64,000 nt of DNA from Oscillospiraceae bacterium. Lineage in GTDB: Bacteria; Bacillota; Clostridia; Oscillospirales; Oscillospiraceae. The notes below the pieces were generated by a model. That model worked only from the letters and a program-made list of their open reading frames with translations. It made no database searches and was not told the DNA's origin. This document shows, in pieces, positions 42,820-52,291 of this stretch. The DNA lies in the NCBI GenBank assembly GCA_017519975.1, contig JAFWRM010000042.1, positions 44,857-108,856 of the forward strand. Direction: 5' to 3'. How positions within the stretch are numbered: the first letter of the stretch is position 1; each line of letters starts with the position of its first letter. A program made the translations under genes and the position numbers.

Positions 42820-43815
42820 ATGAAAAAACGTTCTACGGCAGTCCTGCTGACTGCCCTGCTTCTGTTCATCTTCGCCGTACCGTCCTTTGCCCTGGTAGAC
42901 AAGAGCGACAGCTTCTATGTGGCAGACTGCGCGGAGGTCCTTTCGGACGCCCTGGAAAACAGGATTATCTCCATCAACGGAGAGCTGGAGTACTACTGCA
43001 GCGGCTCCCAGATGGTGGTAGTTTCCGTGGATTATCTCGACGGTCTGTACAGTGACGAATACGCCATGACCCTGTTCAACGAGTGGGGCGTGGGCAGCCG
43101 CGAACACAACAACGGCACGCTGCTTCTTCTCTGCCCGAACGAAAACAAGGCCTGGCTCACATACGGATCCGGACTGGACAGTCTCCTGTCCTCATCGAAG
43201 GTCAATGAGATGTTCGACTCGGTATTCTGGGGTCCCTTTGATTCCGGCGACTATGAAACTGCGGTCGACAATATGGTCTCGGAACTGGTCGGCGTTTACG
43301 CGTCCTTTTACAGTGTTTCCGAAGAAGTCCTGGATCCTTCCTCCCAGCAGGGCGGAGGGTACGATTATGACGACGGAGGATATGTGCCTTATGAGAATGA
43401 TCAGACGGTCTATTCCTCCGGAAACAGAATGAGCGCCATCATCTTCTTTCTGATAGTCGTTCTCATCATCTACCTGATTATCCGTCGGGCGGACCGCCTC
43501 AGATATCGGCGCTACTGCGGCGCCATGGGTTACGGCATCCGCCCCTACCACTGGTGGTACCTGTTCTGGGGCCCGCACCTTCATTGGCACGACCCCAGGC
43601 CCCCCCGTCCCCCCATGAGCGGCGGATACTACAGCGGGTGGAATCACGGCAGCCACCAGTACGGCAGCCACTCCGGTTTCGGAGGCCATTCTTCCGGCGG
43701 CTTCGGAGGTCATTCTTCCGGTGGCTTCGGAGGTCATTCCGGAGGCTTCAGCAGTCATTCCGGCAGCGGATTCGGAGGCGGCGGTCACGGCGGAGGCGGC
43801 GGAGGCCGTCGCTGA
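42820..43815 (+). CDS. TPM domain-containing membrane protein with Gly/Ser/His-rich tail
   Basis: A 332-residue exported protein. A signal peptide (AVLLTALLLFIFAVPSFA) is followed by a TPM domain of about 150 residues (DSFYVADCAEVLSDALENRI, GSQMVVVSVDYLDGLY, FNEWGVGSREHNNGTLLLLCP, KAWLTYGSGLDSLL). A membrane segment (AIIFFLIVVLIIYLII) follows, and the ~100-residue tail is built of Gly, Ser, His and Phe with near-identical 8-residue repeats ending in poly-Gly. TPM domains occur in envelope and photosystem-repair proteins, and the bacterial role is unclear. The ATG at 42820 gives a clean signal peptide; a GTG at 42811 is possible. Confidence 0.85.
   Translation: MKKRSTAVLLTALLLFIFAVPSFALVDKSDSFYVADCAEVLSDALENRIISINGELEYYCSGSQMVVVSVDYLDGLYSDEYAMTLFNEWGVGSREHNNGTLLLLCPNENKAWLTYGSGLDSLLSSSKVNEMFDSVFWGPFDSGDYETAVDNMVSELVGVYASFYSVSEEVLDPSSQQGGGYDYDDGGYVPYENDQTVYSSGNRMSAIIFFLIVVLIIYLIIRRADRLRYRRYCGAMGYGIRPYHWWYLFWGPHLHWHDPRPPRPPMSGGYYSGWNHGSHQYGSHSGFGGHSSGGFGGHSSGGFGGHSGGFSSHSGSGFGGGGHGGGGGGRR
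43678..43746 (+). repeat. 24-bp tandem repeat in the TPM-protein tail
   Basis: Two near-identical 24-bp units (43678-43701, 43702-43725) and a partial third encode FGGHSSGG. Such tracts change copy number by slippage. Confidence 0.85.
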
Positions 43816-43846
43816 AACTCGGGCACTTCCTCCCGTACAGCAAAAC

Positions 43847-43893
43847 AAAACAGCTTCCTTTTCACGGATCTCTCCGTAAAAGGAAGCTGTTTT
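43847..43893. terminator. Bidirectional terminator between TPM gene and trmD
   Basis: 16-bp arms (43847-43862 with 43878-43893, AAAACAGCTTCCTTTT / AAAAGGAAGCTGTTTT) plus an inner ACGGA/TCCGT helix, with a T-tract on both strands. Confidence 0.92.
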
Positions 43894-44654
43894 TACTGTT
43901 CCTGATCCTTTTCCTTCAGTTCCTGCTCGATCTCTGCAAGGATCTTCCGGTCCTGCCGGTCGGTGAAGTTCAGTTTTTCATACATGTCCGGCCGCCGCAG
44001 TCTGGTACGGAGGATCGACTGCTTTCTCCTCCATCGGGCGATGTTCACATGGTGCCCGGAAAGCAGAACGGGGGGAACGTGTCTTCCGTTCCACACCTCA
44101 GGGCGGCTGTACTGAGGATATTCCAGAAGCCCCGCCCAGTGGCTCTCCTCTTCGAAGCATTCCGGATCCGGCAGTACTCCGGGCACCAGCCGGCATACGG
44201 CGTCCGCCACGGCGATGGCTGCGATCTCTCCGCCCGTCAGCACGAAGTCCCCAAGGGATATCTCTTCGTCCACGCACTCGTCGATAAAGCGCTGATCCAC
44301 GCCCTCATAGTGGCCGCAGACCAGGATCAGGCGGTCGTATTCTCTCTGCAGGCGGCGGGCGGCCGCCTGATCGAACACCGTACCGCAGGGGGACAGATAG
44401 ATCGTGTGCACGCGTTGGCCTGCCTCGTCGCAGATGTGCTTCCAGCAGTCGTACAGGGGCTGGGCCTGCATGACGCATCCCCTGCCGCCTCCATAGGGAT
44501 AGTCGTCCACCTGATTCTGTCGGTTGGTGGTATAATCCCGTATCTGGTGGCATTCGATCCGCACGTAGCCTCTCTCCTGTCCGCGTCCGATGATGCTTTC
44601 CGAAAGCATATCTCCCACGGTATCGGGGAACAGGGTCATGATGTCGATCCGCAT
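43893..44654 (-). CDS. trmD: tRNA (guanine-37-N1)-methyltransferase
   Basis: SPOUT methyltransferase of 253 residues that methylates G37 next to the anticodon and prevents frameshifting. MRIDIMTLFPDTVGDMLSESIIGRG, DYPYGGGRGCVMQAQPLYDC, LSPCGTVFDQAAA, LVCGHYEGVDQRFID, EISLGDFVLTGGEIAA and PPVLLSGHHVNIARWRRKQS form the trefoil knot and active site. It overlaps rimM by one base. rplS, which often follows, is absent here. Confidence 0.97.
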   Translation of the reverse strand: MRIDIMTLFPDTVGDMLSESIIGRGQERGYVRIECHQIRDYTTNRQNQVDDYPYGGGRGCVMQAQPLYDCWKHICDEAGQRVHTIYLSPCGTVFDQAAARRLQREYDRLILVCGHYEGVDQRFIDECVDEEISLGDFVLTGGEIAAIAVADAVCRLVPGVLPDPECFEEESHWAGLLEYPQYSRPEVWNGRHVPPVLLSGHHVNIARWRRKQSILRTRLRRPDMYEKLNFTDRQDRKILAEIEQELKEKDQEQ

Positions 44655-45142
44655 TACAATCCCTCGATCAGATGAACGGTCACCGTACCGTTCTCGGTAT
44701 CTACCCGGCGGATGAATTCCGGCACCCGCGGCACCAGGATCTCCCTTTCCCCGCGGATGACCAGCACGTCGCCCCCGGGAAGCTGCAGGATATCCTCCAC
44801 GATGCCCAGATTCTTTCCCGACTCTTCTTCCACTGCCGGCAGGCCGATGATATCCTGCAGGAAATAGGCGCCGGGTTCCAGACGCGCCTCTTCGCGGTCG
44901 ATCCGGATCACTTTGCCGCGCATGGCCTCAGCCTCGTCCATGGTGTTCACACCCTCCAGCGCCGCGATCAGCGCGCCCTTATGGACGAAGCTTGAACGTA
45001 CAGGAAAGGGCTTCCCGTCGATATGGAAAACGGTAAAGCCCTTTAAAAACTCCGCGCTGTCTGCCCATGGCCGGATCCGCACCTCACCGCGCACGCCGTG
45101 CGTGGTCACGATCTGGCCGGCCTCGAGATAACGCTGTTTCAT
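44654..45142 (-). CDS. rimM: Ribosome maturation factor RimM
   Basis: A 162-residue factor that binds S19 and helps assemble the 30S head. The N-terminal EAGQIVTTHGVRGEVRIRPWAD and the PRC-barrel region AYFLQDIIGLPAVEEESGKNLGIVEDI with VLVIRGEREILVPRVPEFI and VTVHLIEGL are typical. It joins khpA and trmD by one-base overlaps on both sides. Confidence 0.95.
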   Translation of the reverse strand: MKQRYLEAGQIVTTHGVRGEVRIRPWADSAEFLKGFTVFHIDGKPFPVRSSFVHKGALIAALEGVNTMDEAEAMRGKVIRIDREEARLEPGAYFLQDIIGLPAVEEESGKNLGIVEDILQLPGGDVLVIRGEREILVPRVPEFIRRVDTENGTVTVHLIEGL

Positions 45143-45372
45143 CAGTCAACGATATCCACGCTGATATGCTTGCCCTGTCTCTGGGCTACGCTGCGCATCA
45201 GCACCCGGATCTCCCTGGCGATCTTCCCCTGCCGTCCGATCACCTTGCCCATGTCGCCTGGGGCAACGTGCAGTTCATAGACTGTTTCATCGGATTTCTC
45301 GATCTCATTGACTACCACTTCATCCGGATGATCAACAAGATTGCGCGCGATGTAAAGCAGCAGTTCCTTCAT
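45142..45372 (-). CDS. khpA: KH-domain RNA-binding protein KhpA
   Basis: A 76-residue single KH domain. The GxxG loop region is VAPGDMGKVIGRQGKIAREIRVLM. In Gram-positive bacteria KhpA pairs with KhpB and affects cell division and RNA stability. It lies between rpsP and rimM, its conserved place. Confidence 0.94.
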   Translation of the reverse strand: MKELLLYIARNLVDHPDEVVVNEIEKSDETVYELHVAPGDMGKVIGRQGKIAREIRVLMRSVAQRQGKHISVDIVD

Positions 45373-45390
45373 GGCTTACTCTTCCGGTTC

Positions 45391-45630
45391 TCAGATGGCG
45401 CCGATCTTCTTCAGCAGGGCGCGGGCGGTATCCGTCGGCTGAGCGCCGTTCTTGATCCAGTACTGGGCACGCTCCACGTCGATCTTGATCTCGGCGGGGT
45501 CGGTCAGCGGGTTGTAGGTGCCGATCTCCTCGATGCAGCGTCCGTCACGGGGCGCCAGAGACTCAGCCACGACGACACGGTAGAAGGGATTCTTCTTGGC
45601 TCCCATTCTGCGAAGTCTGATTTTAACCAT
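45391..45630 (-). CDS. rpsP: 30S ribosomal protein S16
   Basis: A 79-residue ribosomal protein with [40 protein letters not shown] and [27 protein letters not shown]. Required for 30S assembly. It is preceded by AGGAGG-type sequence and follows ffh after about 70 bp that contain no clear terminator. Confidence 0.97.
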   Translation of the reverse strand: MVKIRLRRMGAKKNPFYRVVVAESLAPRDGRCIEEIGTYNPLTDPAEIKIDVERAQYWIKNGAQPTDTARALLKKIGAI

Positions 45631-45703
45631 TGTTCTTTCCTCCTGAAAATATGTTTGATTTCTTTGTTTTATCAGTCAGCATGCTTCCATGCGTACCTTC
45701 CGG

Positions 45704-47065
<1,362 letters not shown>

Positions 47066-47069
47066 GGAT

Positions 47070-47423
47070 TCAACCTTTCATCGCTTCAAGGATCTGTTCC
47101 AGCTCGTCGAGCGCGGCCCGTGCTTCCTCTCTGCCGAGAGTCCCTCTCAGCTTACGGAGGATCTCTCCGCCCCGCGCCGCGTACGCCTGCCGCCGCTCAT
47201 ATCCCGCGGCAAACCCCGTTTTTTCCTCCATCTGAAGCAGCGTTCTTTCCGCGTGCATCAGATTTGCCCGTACGCCCTGCCGGGAGATCCCGTACTGCTG
47301 AGCGATCTCAGCAAGGGAAAGATCTTCATTATAGTACAGGTCAAACAGCTCTCGCTGTCTGTCCGTCAGAAGATCTCCGTAAAAATCATACAGCAGGGTC
47401 ATCTGAACGTTCCGCTCTGCCAT
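47070..47423 (-). CDS. ylxM: YlxM family helix-turn-helix protein
   Basis: A 118-residue protein resembling region 4 of sigma factors: LLYDFYGDLLTDRQRELFDLYYNEDLSLAEIAQQYGISRQGVRANLMHAERTL. In streptococci YlxM associates with the SRP pathway and stimulates Ffh activity; it does not act as a sigma factor. The ATG at 47423 follows AGGAGG by 5 nt, so the 12 upstream in-frame codons are excluded. It heads the ffh-rpsP-trmD operon. Confidence 0.92.
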   Translation of the reverse strand: MAERNVQMTLLYDFYGDLLTDRQRELFDLYYNEDLSLAEIAQQYGISRQGVRANLMHAERTLLQMEEKTGFAAGYERRQAYAARGGEILRKLRGTLGREEARAALDELEQILEAMKG

Positions 47424-47476
47424 GATGGCCTCCTGTGAGACGTCCTCTGTAAATCTCAAATGATTTACACCCGCGC

Positions 47477-47505
47477 AGTGTAACGCATTTTCCCTCGGTT
47501 GTCAA
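47477..47505 (-). promoter_or_regulatory. Promoter of the ylxM-ffh-rpsP-trmD operon
   Basis: TTGACA (47505-47500) and TACACT (47482-47477) on the minus strand with a 17-bp spacer. Confidence 0.82.
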
Positions 47506-47530
47506 CCCCCTGCCGCCATCTTTTGCTCAG

Positions 47531-47559
47531 GTGACACGAACGGCCGTGTCTGCTATAAT
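47531..47559 (+). promoter_or_regulatory. Promoter of the phosphopantetheinyl transferase gene
   Basis: GTGACA (47531-47536) and extended TGC-TATAAT (-10 at 47554-47559), 17-bp spacer. The in-frame ATG at 47562 would lie upstream of the transcription start, which fixes translation at the TTG at 47598. Confidence 0.8.
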
Positions 47560-47597
47560 CAATGCGTTACCGAAGTCCGGAAAAGGAGGCGAGCCCA

Positions 47598-48131
47598 TTG
47601 GAGATTTTTGCGCGGCCCCGGGGAGATCTGTCCCCTCACGAAGCCGTACGCGCCCTGCTGGCGGACGCCGTGACCTGGTACGCAGGCATTTCTCTTCCCG
47701 CCGTCGCGAAAACGGAGCGGGGCAAACCGTTTTTTCCCGACCATCCGGATCTCTGCTTTTCACTGAGCCATTCCGGTGCACTGGTGCTGTGCGCCGTCGG
47801 GCGCCGCCCCTGCGGGGCGGACGTTCAGGAGCCGCGGATCCTTTCGGAACGCCTGCTGCGCCGATGCTTCGATCCGCGGGAACTGGCCGCGGCAGATCCC
47901 CTGGCCCTGTGGTGCCTGAAGGAAAGCTTCATCAAGCTCAATGGCCGGATGGACCGACCGCTGAGGGACATGGTCTTTCTCCCCTCCGGGGACGTTTTCG
48001 AAGGCCCCGACGGCGCCGTCGGGCGAGTCTGGCAGCTTGCCGGCGGGCACGCGGCGGCTCTCGTCTGCCGTGGGGCCGACGGACTTCCTTCCGCCGTGCG
48101 CTATCCGTTCGCTCCCGAAAATACCGGTTGA
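47598..48131 (+). CDS. 4'-phosphopantetheinyl transferase (Sfp-like)
   Basis: A 177-residue enzyme that moves the phosphopantetheine arm of CoA to a serine of a carrier protein. FSLSHSGALVLCAV, CGADVQEPR with the metal-binding Asp, and WCLKESFIKLNG (the WxxKE-x3-K motif) are all present. It is shorter than Bacillus Sfp (~224), more like compact single-gene forms. The TTG start at 47598 has AAGGAGG 8 nt upstream. It could activate AcpP from the fatty-acid operon, but no acpS search beyond this window is possible. Confidence 0.88.
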   Translation: MEIFARPRGDLSPHEAVRALLADAVTWYAGISLPAVAKTERGKPFFPDHPDLCFSLSHSGALVLCAVGRRPCGADVQEPRILSERLLRRCFDPRELAAADPLALWCLKESFIKLNGRMDRPLRDMVFLPSGDVFEGPDGAVGRVWQLAGGHAAALVCRGADGLPSAVRYPFAPENTG

Positions 48132-48156
48132 AAACAACGTGCCGATTCGCTATACT

Positions 48157-48188
48157 GGACAGGGAAGGATCCGTGTTCTTTCCTGTCC
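48157..48188 (+). terminator. Terminator after the phosphopantetheinyl transferase gene
   Basis: 11-bp stem (GGACAGGGAAG with CTTTCCTGTCC, one G-T pair) and a 10-nt loop, followed by a T-rich stretch. Confidence 0.65.
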
Positions 48189-48227
48189 GATTTTGTTTAT
48201 ATTTTATGTGATATGGAGGTACTCATC

Positions 48228-49325
48228 ATGCAAGTGAAAGCCGCTGTTGCCCACGTTCCGGGCAAAATGGTGATCGAAAACGTGGAGCTGGCCGCCCCCA
48301 AGGCGACCGAGGTGTGTGTCAGGATCCTGGCCGCCGGCGTCTGCCATACGGACTCCGCCGGACTGAACGCCGTCGTTCCCGTTACCTTCCCCGCCATTTT
48401 CGGCCACGAGGGCGTTGGCGTCGTTGAATCTGTCGGCGTTGGCGTCGACACGCTGGCCCCCGGGGACCGCGTTATTCTGAGCTTCCCCTCCTGCGGACAC
48501 TGCAAGTACTGCATCGGCGGTCAGCCTTACGCATGTGACGAACTGAACCGCCTGTTCTTCGACGGCTCCTACAAGGACGGCACCAGGCGCTTCAGCAAGG
48601 ACGGAGAGGATATCTCCAGCTTCTTCGGTCAGGGCTCCTTCGCCGATCATGTGGTCGTTGACGCCCGCAACGCCGTAAAGGTGGACGTTTCCGATGAAGA
48701 TCTGGTCAAGCTCTGCTCTCTGGGCTGCGGCGTTCAGACCGGCGCCGGCGCCGTTCTGAACACTCTCGTTCCCCGTCCCGGCTCCACTCTGGCCGTTTTC
48801 GGCTGCGGCGGCGTCGGCATGGCCGCCATCATGGCCGCCAAGATCCGCGGCTGCAGCAGGATCTTCGCCGTCGACGTCGTTCCCTCCCGTCTGGAGCTGG
48901 CCAGGGAATGCGGTGCGACGGACCTGATCAACGGCAAGGAAGTGGACGCTGTTGCCGCCATCAAGGAACTGACCGGCGGCGGCTGCAACTACAGCGTGGA
49001 ATGCACAGGCGTTCCCATGCTCATCAACCAGGCGCTGAGCTGCCTGTGCCGTCTCGGCAGATGCTGCCTCGTCAGCGTCACCGGAGACGCCGAGGTGCCC
49101 ATCGCTCTGGAGCCTCAGCTCATGAACCCCAGCGTCAGCCTGATCGGCGTGACCGAAGGCGGCGCCAATCCCCAGACCTTCATCCCCCAGCTGGTCCACT
49201 TCTTCAAGGAAGGCCGTCTGCCCGTGGACAAGCTCGTTAAATTCTACAAATTCGACGATATCGACACCGCTTTTGAAGATTCCCACGCCGGCGTGACGAT
49301 CAAGCCCATCCTGCTGATGGACTGA
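48228..49325 (+). CDS. Zinc-dependent alcohol dehydrogenase
   Basis: A 365-residue medium-chain dehydrogenase. The catalytic zinc site is AAGVCHTDSAG, GHEGVGVVESVG and the cysteine in SLGCGVQTGAGAVLNT. The structural zinc loop is CGHCKYCIGGQPYAC, and the cofactor motif is VFGCGGVGMAAI. It resembles the class III/aryl-alcohol branch of the family and would interconvert an alcohol and an aldehyde with NAD(P). The ATG at 48228 follows GGAGGT by 7 nt. An SDR gene starts 19 bp downstream, probably in the same transcript. The substrate is unknown. Confidence 0.88.
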   Translation: MQVKAAVAHVPGKMVIENVELAAPKATEVCVRILAAGVCHTDSAGLNAVVPVTFPAIFGHEGVGVVESVGVGVDTLAPGDRVILSFPSCGHCKYCIGGQPYACDELNRLFFDGSYKDGTRRFSKDGEDISSFFGQGSFADHVVVDARNAVKVDVSDEDLVKLCSLGCGVQTGAGAVLNTLVPRPGSTLAVFGCGGVGMAAIMAAKIRGCSRIFAVDVVPSRLELARECGATDLINGKEVDAVAAIKELTGGGCNYSVECTGVPMLINQALSCLCRLGRCCLVSVTGDAEVPIALEPQLMNPSVSLIGVTEGGANPQTFIPQLVHFFKEGRLPVDKLVKFYKFDDIDTAFEDSHAGVTIKPILLMD

Positions 49326-49344
49326 TCCCGGAAAGGAGAAACTG

Positions 49345-50346
49345 ATGGGAAAGTTACTGGAGGGTAAAGTAGCCATCGTCACCGGCTCCGGTCAGGGCGT
49401 CGGCCGGGCGCTGGCCATGAAGTACGCGGCAGAGGGAGCCATGGTGGTCACCAACAACCGCAAGCCCGGGCAGAGCGAAACAAAGCAGCTCACCCCTGAA
49501 GAGATCGCCACTCTTTCCCCCGAGGATCTGAAGAAGGTCCAGGAGCGCTACGCCATGCTGGCCGGTGACGCCGCCACCACGGCCAACGCCATCGTTGCCA
49601 ACGGCGGGAAGGCGGCGCCGTTCTTTGCCGACATCGGCAATTTTGACGCCGCGAAGGATCTGGTGGAATTTGCCGTAAAAACATACGGCCGGATCGACAT
49701 CATCGCCAATGTGGCAGGCGCTTTCGGCTTCGGCAGCATCGCCGAGATGAGTGAGGAGACCTGGAACCGCGTCAACACCGTCAAGCCCAAAGGCTATTTC
49801 AACGTGATCCGTCACGCCGCGCCTTATCTGATGGAGCAGAAATGGGGCCGCATCATCAACTGCACGTCCCGCGCTTTCCTCGGCGACTGGATCCTGCATC
49901 CGGAATATTGCGCGGCCAACGCCGGCGTCGTCGGTCTGACCCGTGCTGTCGCCATCGAGCTTTACCCCTACAACATCACCTGCAACGCCTTCTCCCCGTT
50001 CGCGGCGACCAGAGCTTCCATCGATCTGGAGGCGGCAAACCTTGTAAAGAGCGACCGTAAGAAGGCCATGGCCGGTCTGCCCAACTTCACCTACGAGCAG
50101 ACTCCGCCGCCGGAGGCTATCGCCCCGTTCCTGACCTACCTGTGCACGGACGCCGCAGCAAAGATCAGCGGGTCGGTGTTCTCTCTGGCAGGCAACAGCA
50201 TCGCGCTGTACTCCGAGCCGGTGGAAAAAGCCACCGTCAACAAGTTCTCCCCCGAGTTCTGGACTCAGGAGGAGATGGAGATGACTCTTCCCAGAACTCT
50301 GTTCGCTGGGTACAAGAGTCTTGCCGAACCGGACAACGTTCACTGA
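49345..50346 (+). CDS. SDR family protein with altered active site (YxxxN)
   Basis: A 333-residue short-chain dehydrogenase-like protein. The cofactor motif TGSGQGVG (residues 14-21) and NVAG (122-125) are intact, and a catalytic serine fits at 175 (NCTSRA). The active-site tyrosine is Tyr188, but the usual lysine four residues on is Asn192 (YCAAN), read unambiguously from the codons. It also has an insertion rich in Glu/Lys around residues 45-75 and a ~60-residue C-terminal extension. Loss of this lysine usually impairs catalysis, so it may be a non-catalytic partner of the alcohol dehydrogenase or use another mechanism. Confidence 0.82.
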   Translation: MGKLLEGKVAIVTGSGQGVGRALAMKYAAEGAMVVTNNRKPGQSETKQLTPEEIATLSPEDLKKVQERYAMLAGDAATTANAIVANGGKAAPFFADIGNFDAAKDLVEFAVKTYGRIDIIANVAGAFGFGSIAEMSEETWNRVNTVKPKGYFNVIRHAAPYLMEQKWGRIINCTSRAFLGDWILHPEYCAANAGVVGLTRAVAIELYPYNITCNAFSPFAATRASIDLEAANLVKSDRKKAMAGLPNFTYEQTPPPEAIAPFLTYLCTDAAAKISGSVFSLAGNSIALYSEPVEKATVNKFSPEFWTQEEMEMTLPRTLFAGYKSLAEPDNVH

Positions 50347-50354
50347 CCGTCATA

Positions 50355-50397
50355 AAAAATACCCGGGATGTTCTTTTCGAACATCCCGGGTATTTTT
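50355..50397. terminator. Bidirectional terminator
   Basis: 19-bp arms (50355-50373 with 50379-50397) around ACCCGGGATGTTC, with T-tracts on both strands, between converging genes. Confidence 0.93.
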
Positions 50398-50404
50398 CAT
50401 GCCT

Positions 50405-52291
50405 TTACAGTTCCATCGCCGCGTCGAAGGCGGTTGCCGTGGCGTTCCACAGGTTGCCGGGCCTGCGGTTGTCACCGATCTCCCACACCGTCGGGCAGAC
50501 CAGTTCATACTCCGCCGTCACGCTGTGATCCGGCCGGAAGCCCAGACTCAGTACGGCCGTATCGCACGCGACCGTCTGTCTTCCCCCGGGCGTTTTCAGG
50601 TGCACGCCCATGTCGTCTATGTCTTCGATGGGGGCACCGCACACGAAGCGCACGCCCTCCTGCCTCAGGAGGTCCCGGATCGCGATCCGGTTGATGGCGC
50701 TGCCGCCCGCCCCGAGCCGGTCTTCGGGAAGAAGGTCCACAATGGTGACCTCCCGGCCCAGACGGGCCATGGACAGAGCAAACTCCATTCCGGTCATTCC
50801 CCCGCCGCACACCGCTACGCGCCGGCCCGTCAGCGACGGATCCGCTTCCGCGTCTCCTACCCAGACGAGCTTCGGCGTTCCGGACGCGGTGAACTTCGGA
50901 AGGATCGGATCGGCCCCCGCCGCCAGCAGCACGACGTCCGGACGATCTTCGGCGATCCGCTCCGGCGTCGCCTCCGTATTCGTCAGAATGGTGATCCTGT
51001 CGTTTCTGCGCACCGAACGGATCGACCATTCCAGATACTTCTTCATTTCCCGCTTGAATTCAGCCGCGCAGGCCATGCGGAATTTTCCGCCGAGTTCCCC
51101 GCTTTTTTCGTAAAGGGTCACCCGATGACCGCGTCCTGCGCAGACGCGGGCTGCCTCCAGACCGGCCGGCCCGCCGCCGATGACGGCGACGTGCTTTCTC
51201 ACCGGTGCCTGTACGTCCGTACGGAACCACGTATCCCGCCCGACAAGAGGGTTCACCGCACAACGCACCGTCTTGAATCCGGCGTGCGTGCGGGAAATGC
51301 AGGTATTGCACCGGATGCAGGGCCGTATGTCGTCGTCCTGGCCCTTCCTCGCCTTCTCCACGCATCTCCGGTCGGCGTAGATGGTGCGGATCATGGCGGC
51401 CATGTCGACCTTTCCGGACGCTATCGCCTCCTCGGCCAGGTCAAGGTCCATGCTTCCCACCACGCAGACGGGAATGTTCAGTTCCTTTTTGAACTCCGCC
51501 GCGAACGGGATATTGGCTCCCCGCGGCAGATAGACCGGGGCGTTGATCACGGGGAGCAGGCTGTCCTCCTCCAGCAGACCGCGGGATACGTGGAGCATGT
51601 CAATGTAAGGCTCCAGTTTTTTTGCGAAAGCCAGCGTCTCCTCAAAAGTCGTCATCCCCGGCAGGATCTCCTCCGCGCTGATGCGGTATTCGATGGCGAT
51701 CTGTCCTCCGGTCGCCTCCCGAACGGCCCGGCACAGTTCGATCGGAAACCGGCATCTTCCGTCGAAGGAACCTCCGAAGCGGTCCGTACGGCGGTTGTAC
51801 TTCGCGTTGAAAAACATGGACGGCACATTTCCGTGCCCGCCGTGTATCATCACCATGTCGAAGCCGGCTCTCTGGGCCAGGCTGGCGGCTGACGCGAACA
51901 GGCGGATCACTTCCTCCACCTCTTCGGTGCTCGTCTCGTTGACCACCTTTTCCGGCGGGGACAGCATGAATCGGGAATGCACCATCTCGATGCTGGCGGC
52001 GGCGCCGAACCGGTGGATCCCCTCGGCCATGTCCGCCAGGTCCGAAACGTAGGCGGGGTTCCCCAGATTCAGCGTTCGCCCCCCCATGGGTCGGGAGGGT
52101 TCAACACCGGTGACGCCGATGGTCACGACCCCGGCCCCGGAACGCGCCAGTTCGCAGGTATAGGCGAAAAACTCCGGCGTCACGGAGCTGTCGTGCCCCG
52201 CCAGGAAAGGTGCGGCCGGCGCGACTTCGATCCGGTTCTTCAGCGTGATGGGTCCTACCTTCAGCGGCTGGAAAATGGCGGCTTTTCTCAC
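50405..52291 (-). CDS. Old Yellow Enzyme-type NADH:flavin oxidoreductase/enoyl reductase
   Basis: A 628-residue three-domain flavoenzyme of the 2,4-dienoyl-CoA reductase/enoate-reductase group. The FMN barrel spans about residues 1-345 (FQPLKVGPITLKNRIEVAP, VTIGVTGVEPSRP, VHSRFML, DMVMIHGGHGNVPSMFFNAKYNRRTDRFGGS). A 4Fe-4S site follows (CIRCNTCISR, then C in TVRCAVNP), and then FAD- and NADH-binding folds (VIGGGPAGLEAARVC; VCGGGMTGMEFAL). The family includes the bile-acid enzymes BaiCD/BaiH and clostridial enoate reductases. The electron acceptor here is unknown. It overlaps ligA by 4 bp. Confidence 0.88.
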   Translation of the reverse strand: MRKAAIFQPLKVGPITLKNRIEVAPAAPFLAGHDSSVTPEFFAYTCELARSGAGVVTIGVTGVEPSRPMGGRTLNLGNPAYVSDLADMAEGIHRFGAAASIEMVHSRFMLSPPEKVVNETSTEEVEEVIRLFASAASLAQRAGFDMVMIHGGHGNVPSMFFNAKYNRRTDRFGGSFDGRCRFPIELCRAVREATGGQIAIEYRISAEEILPGMTTFEETLAFAKKLEPYIDMLHVSRGLLEEDSLLPVINAPVYLPRGANIPFAAEFKKELNIPVCVVGSMDLDLAEEAIASGKVDMAAMIRTIYADRRCVEKARKGQDDDIRPCIRCNTCISRTHAGFKTVRCAVNPLVGRDTWFRTDVQAPVRKHVAVIGGGPAGLEAARVCAGRGHRVTLYEKSGELGGKFRMACAAEFKREMKKYLEWSIRSVRRNDRITILTNTEATPERIAEDRPDVVLLAAGADPILPKFTASGTPKLVWVGDAEADPSLTGRRVAVCGGGMTGMEFALSMARLGREVTIVDLLPEDRLGAGGSAINRIAIRDLLRQEGVRFVCGAPIEDIDDMGVHLKTPGGRQTVACDTAVLSLGFRPDHSVTAEYELVCPTVWEIGDNRRPGNLWNATATAFDAAMEL

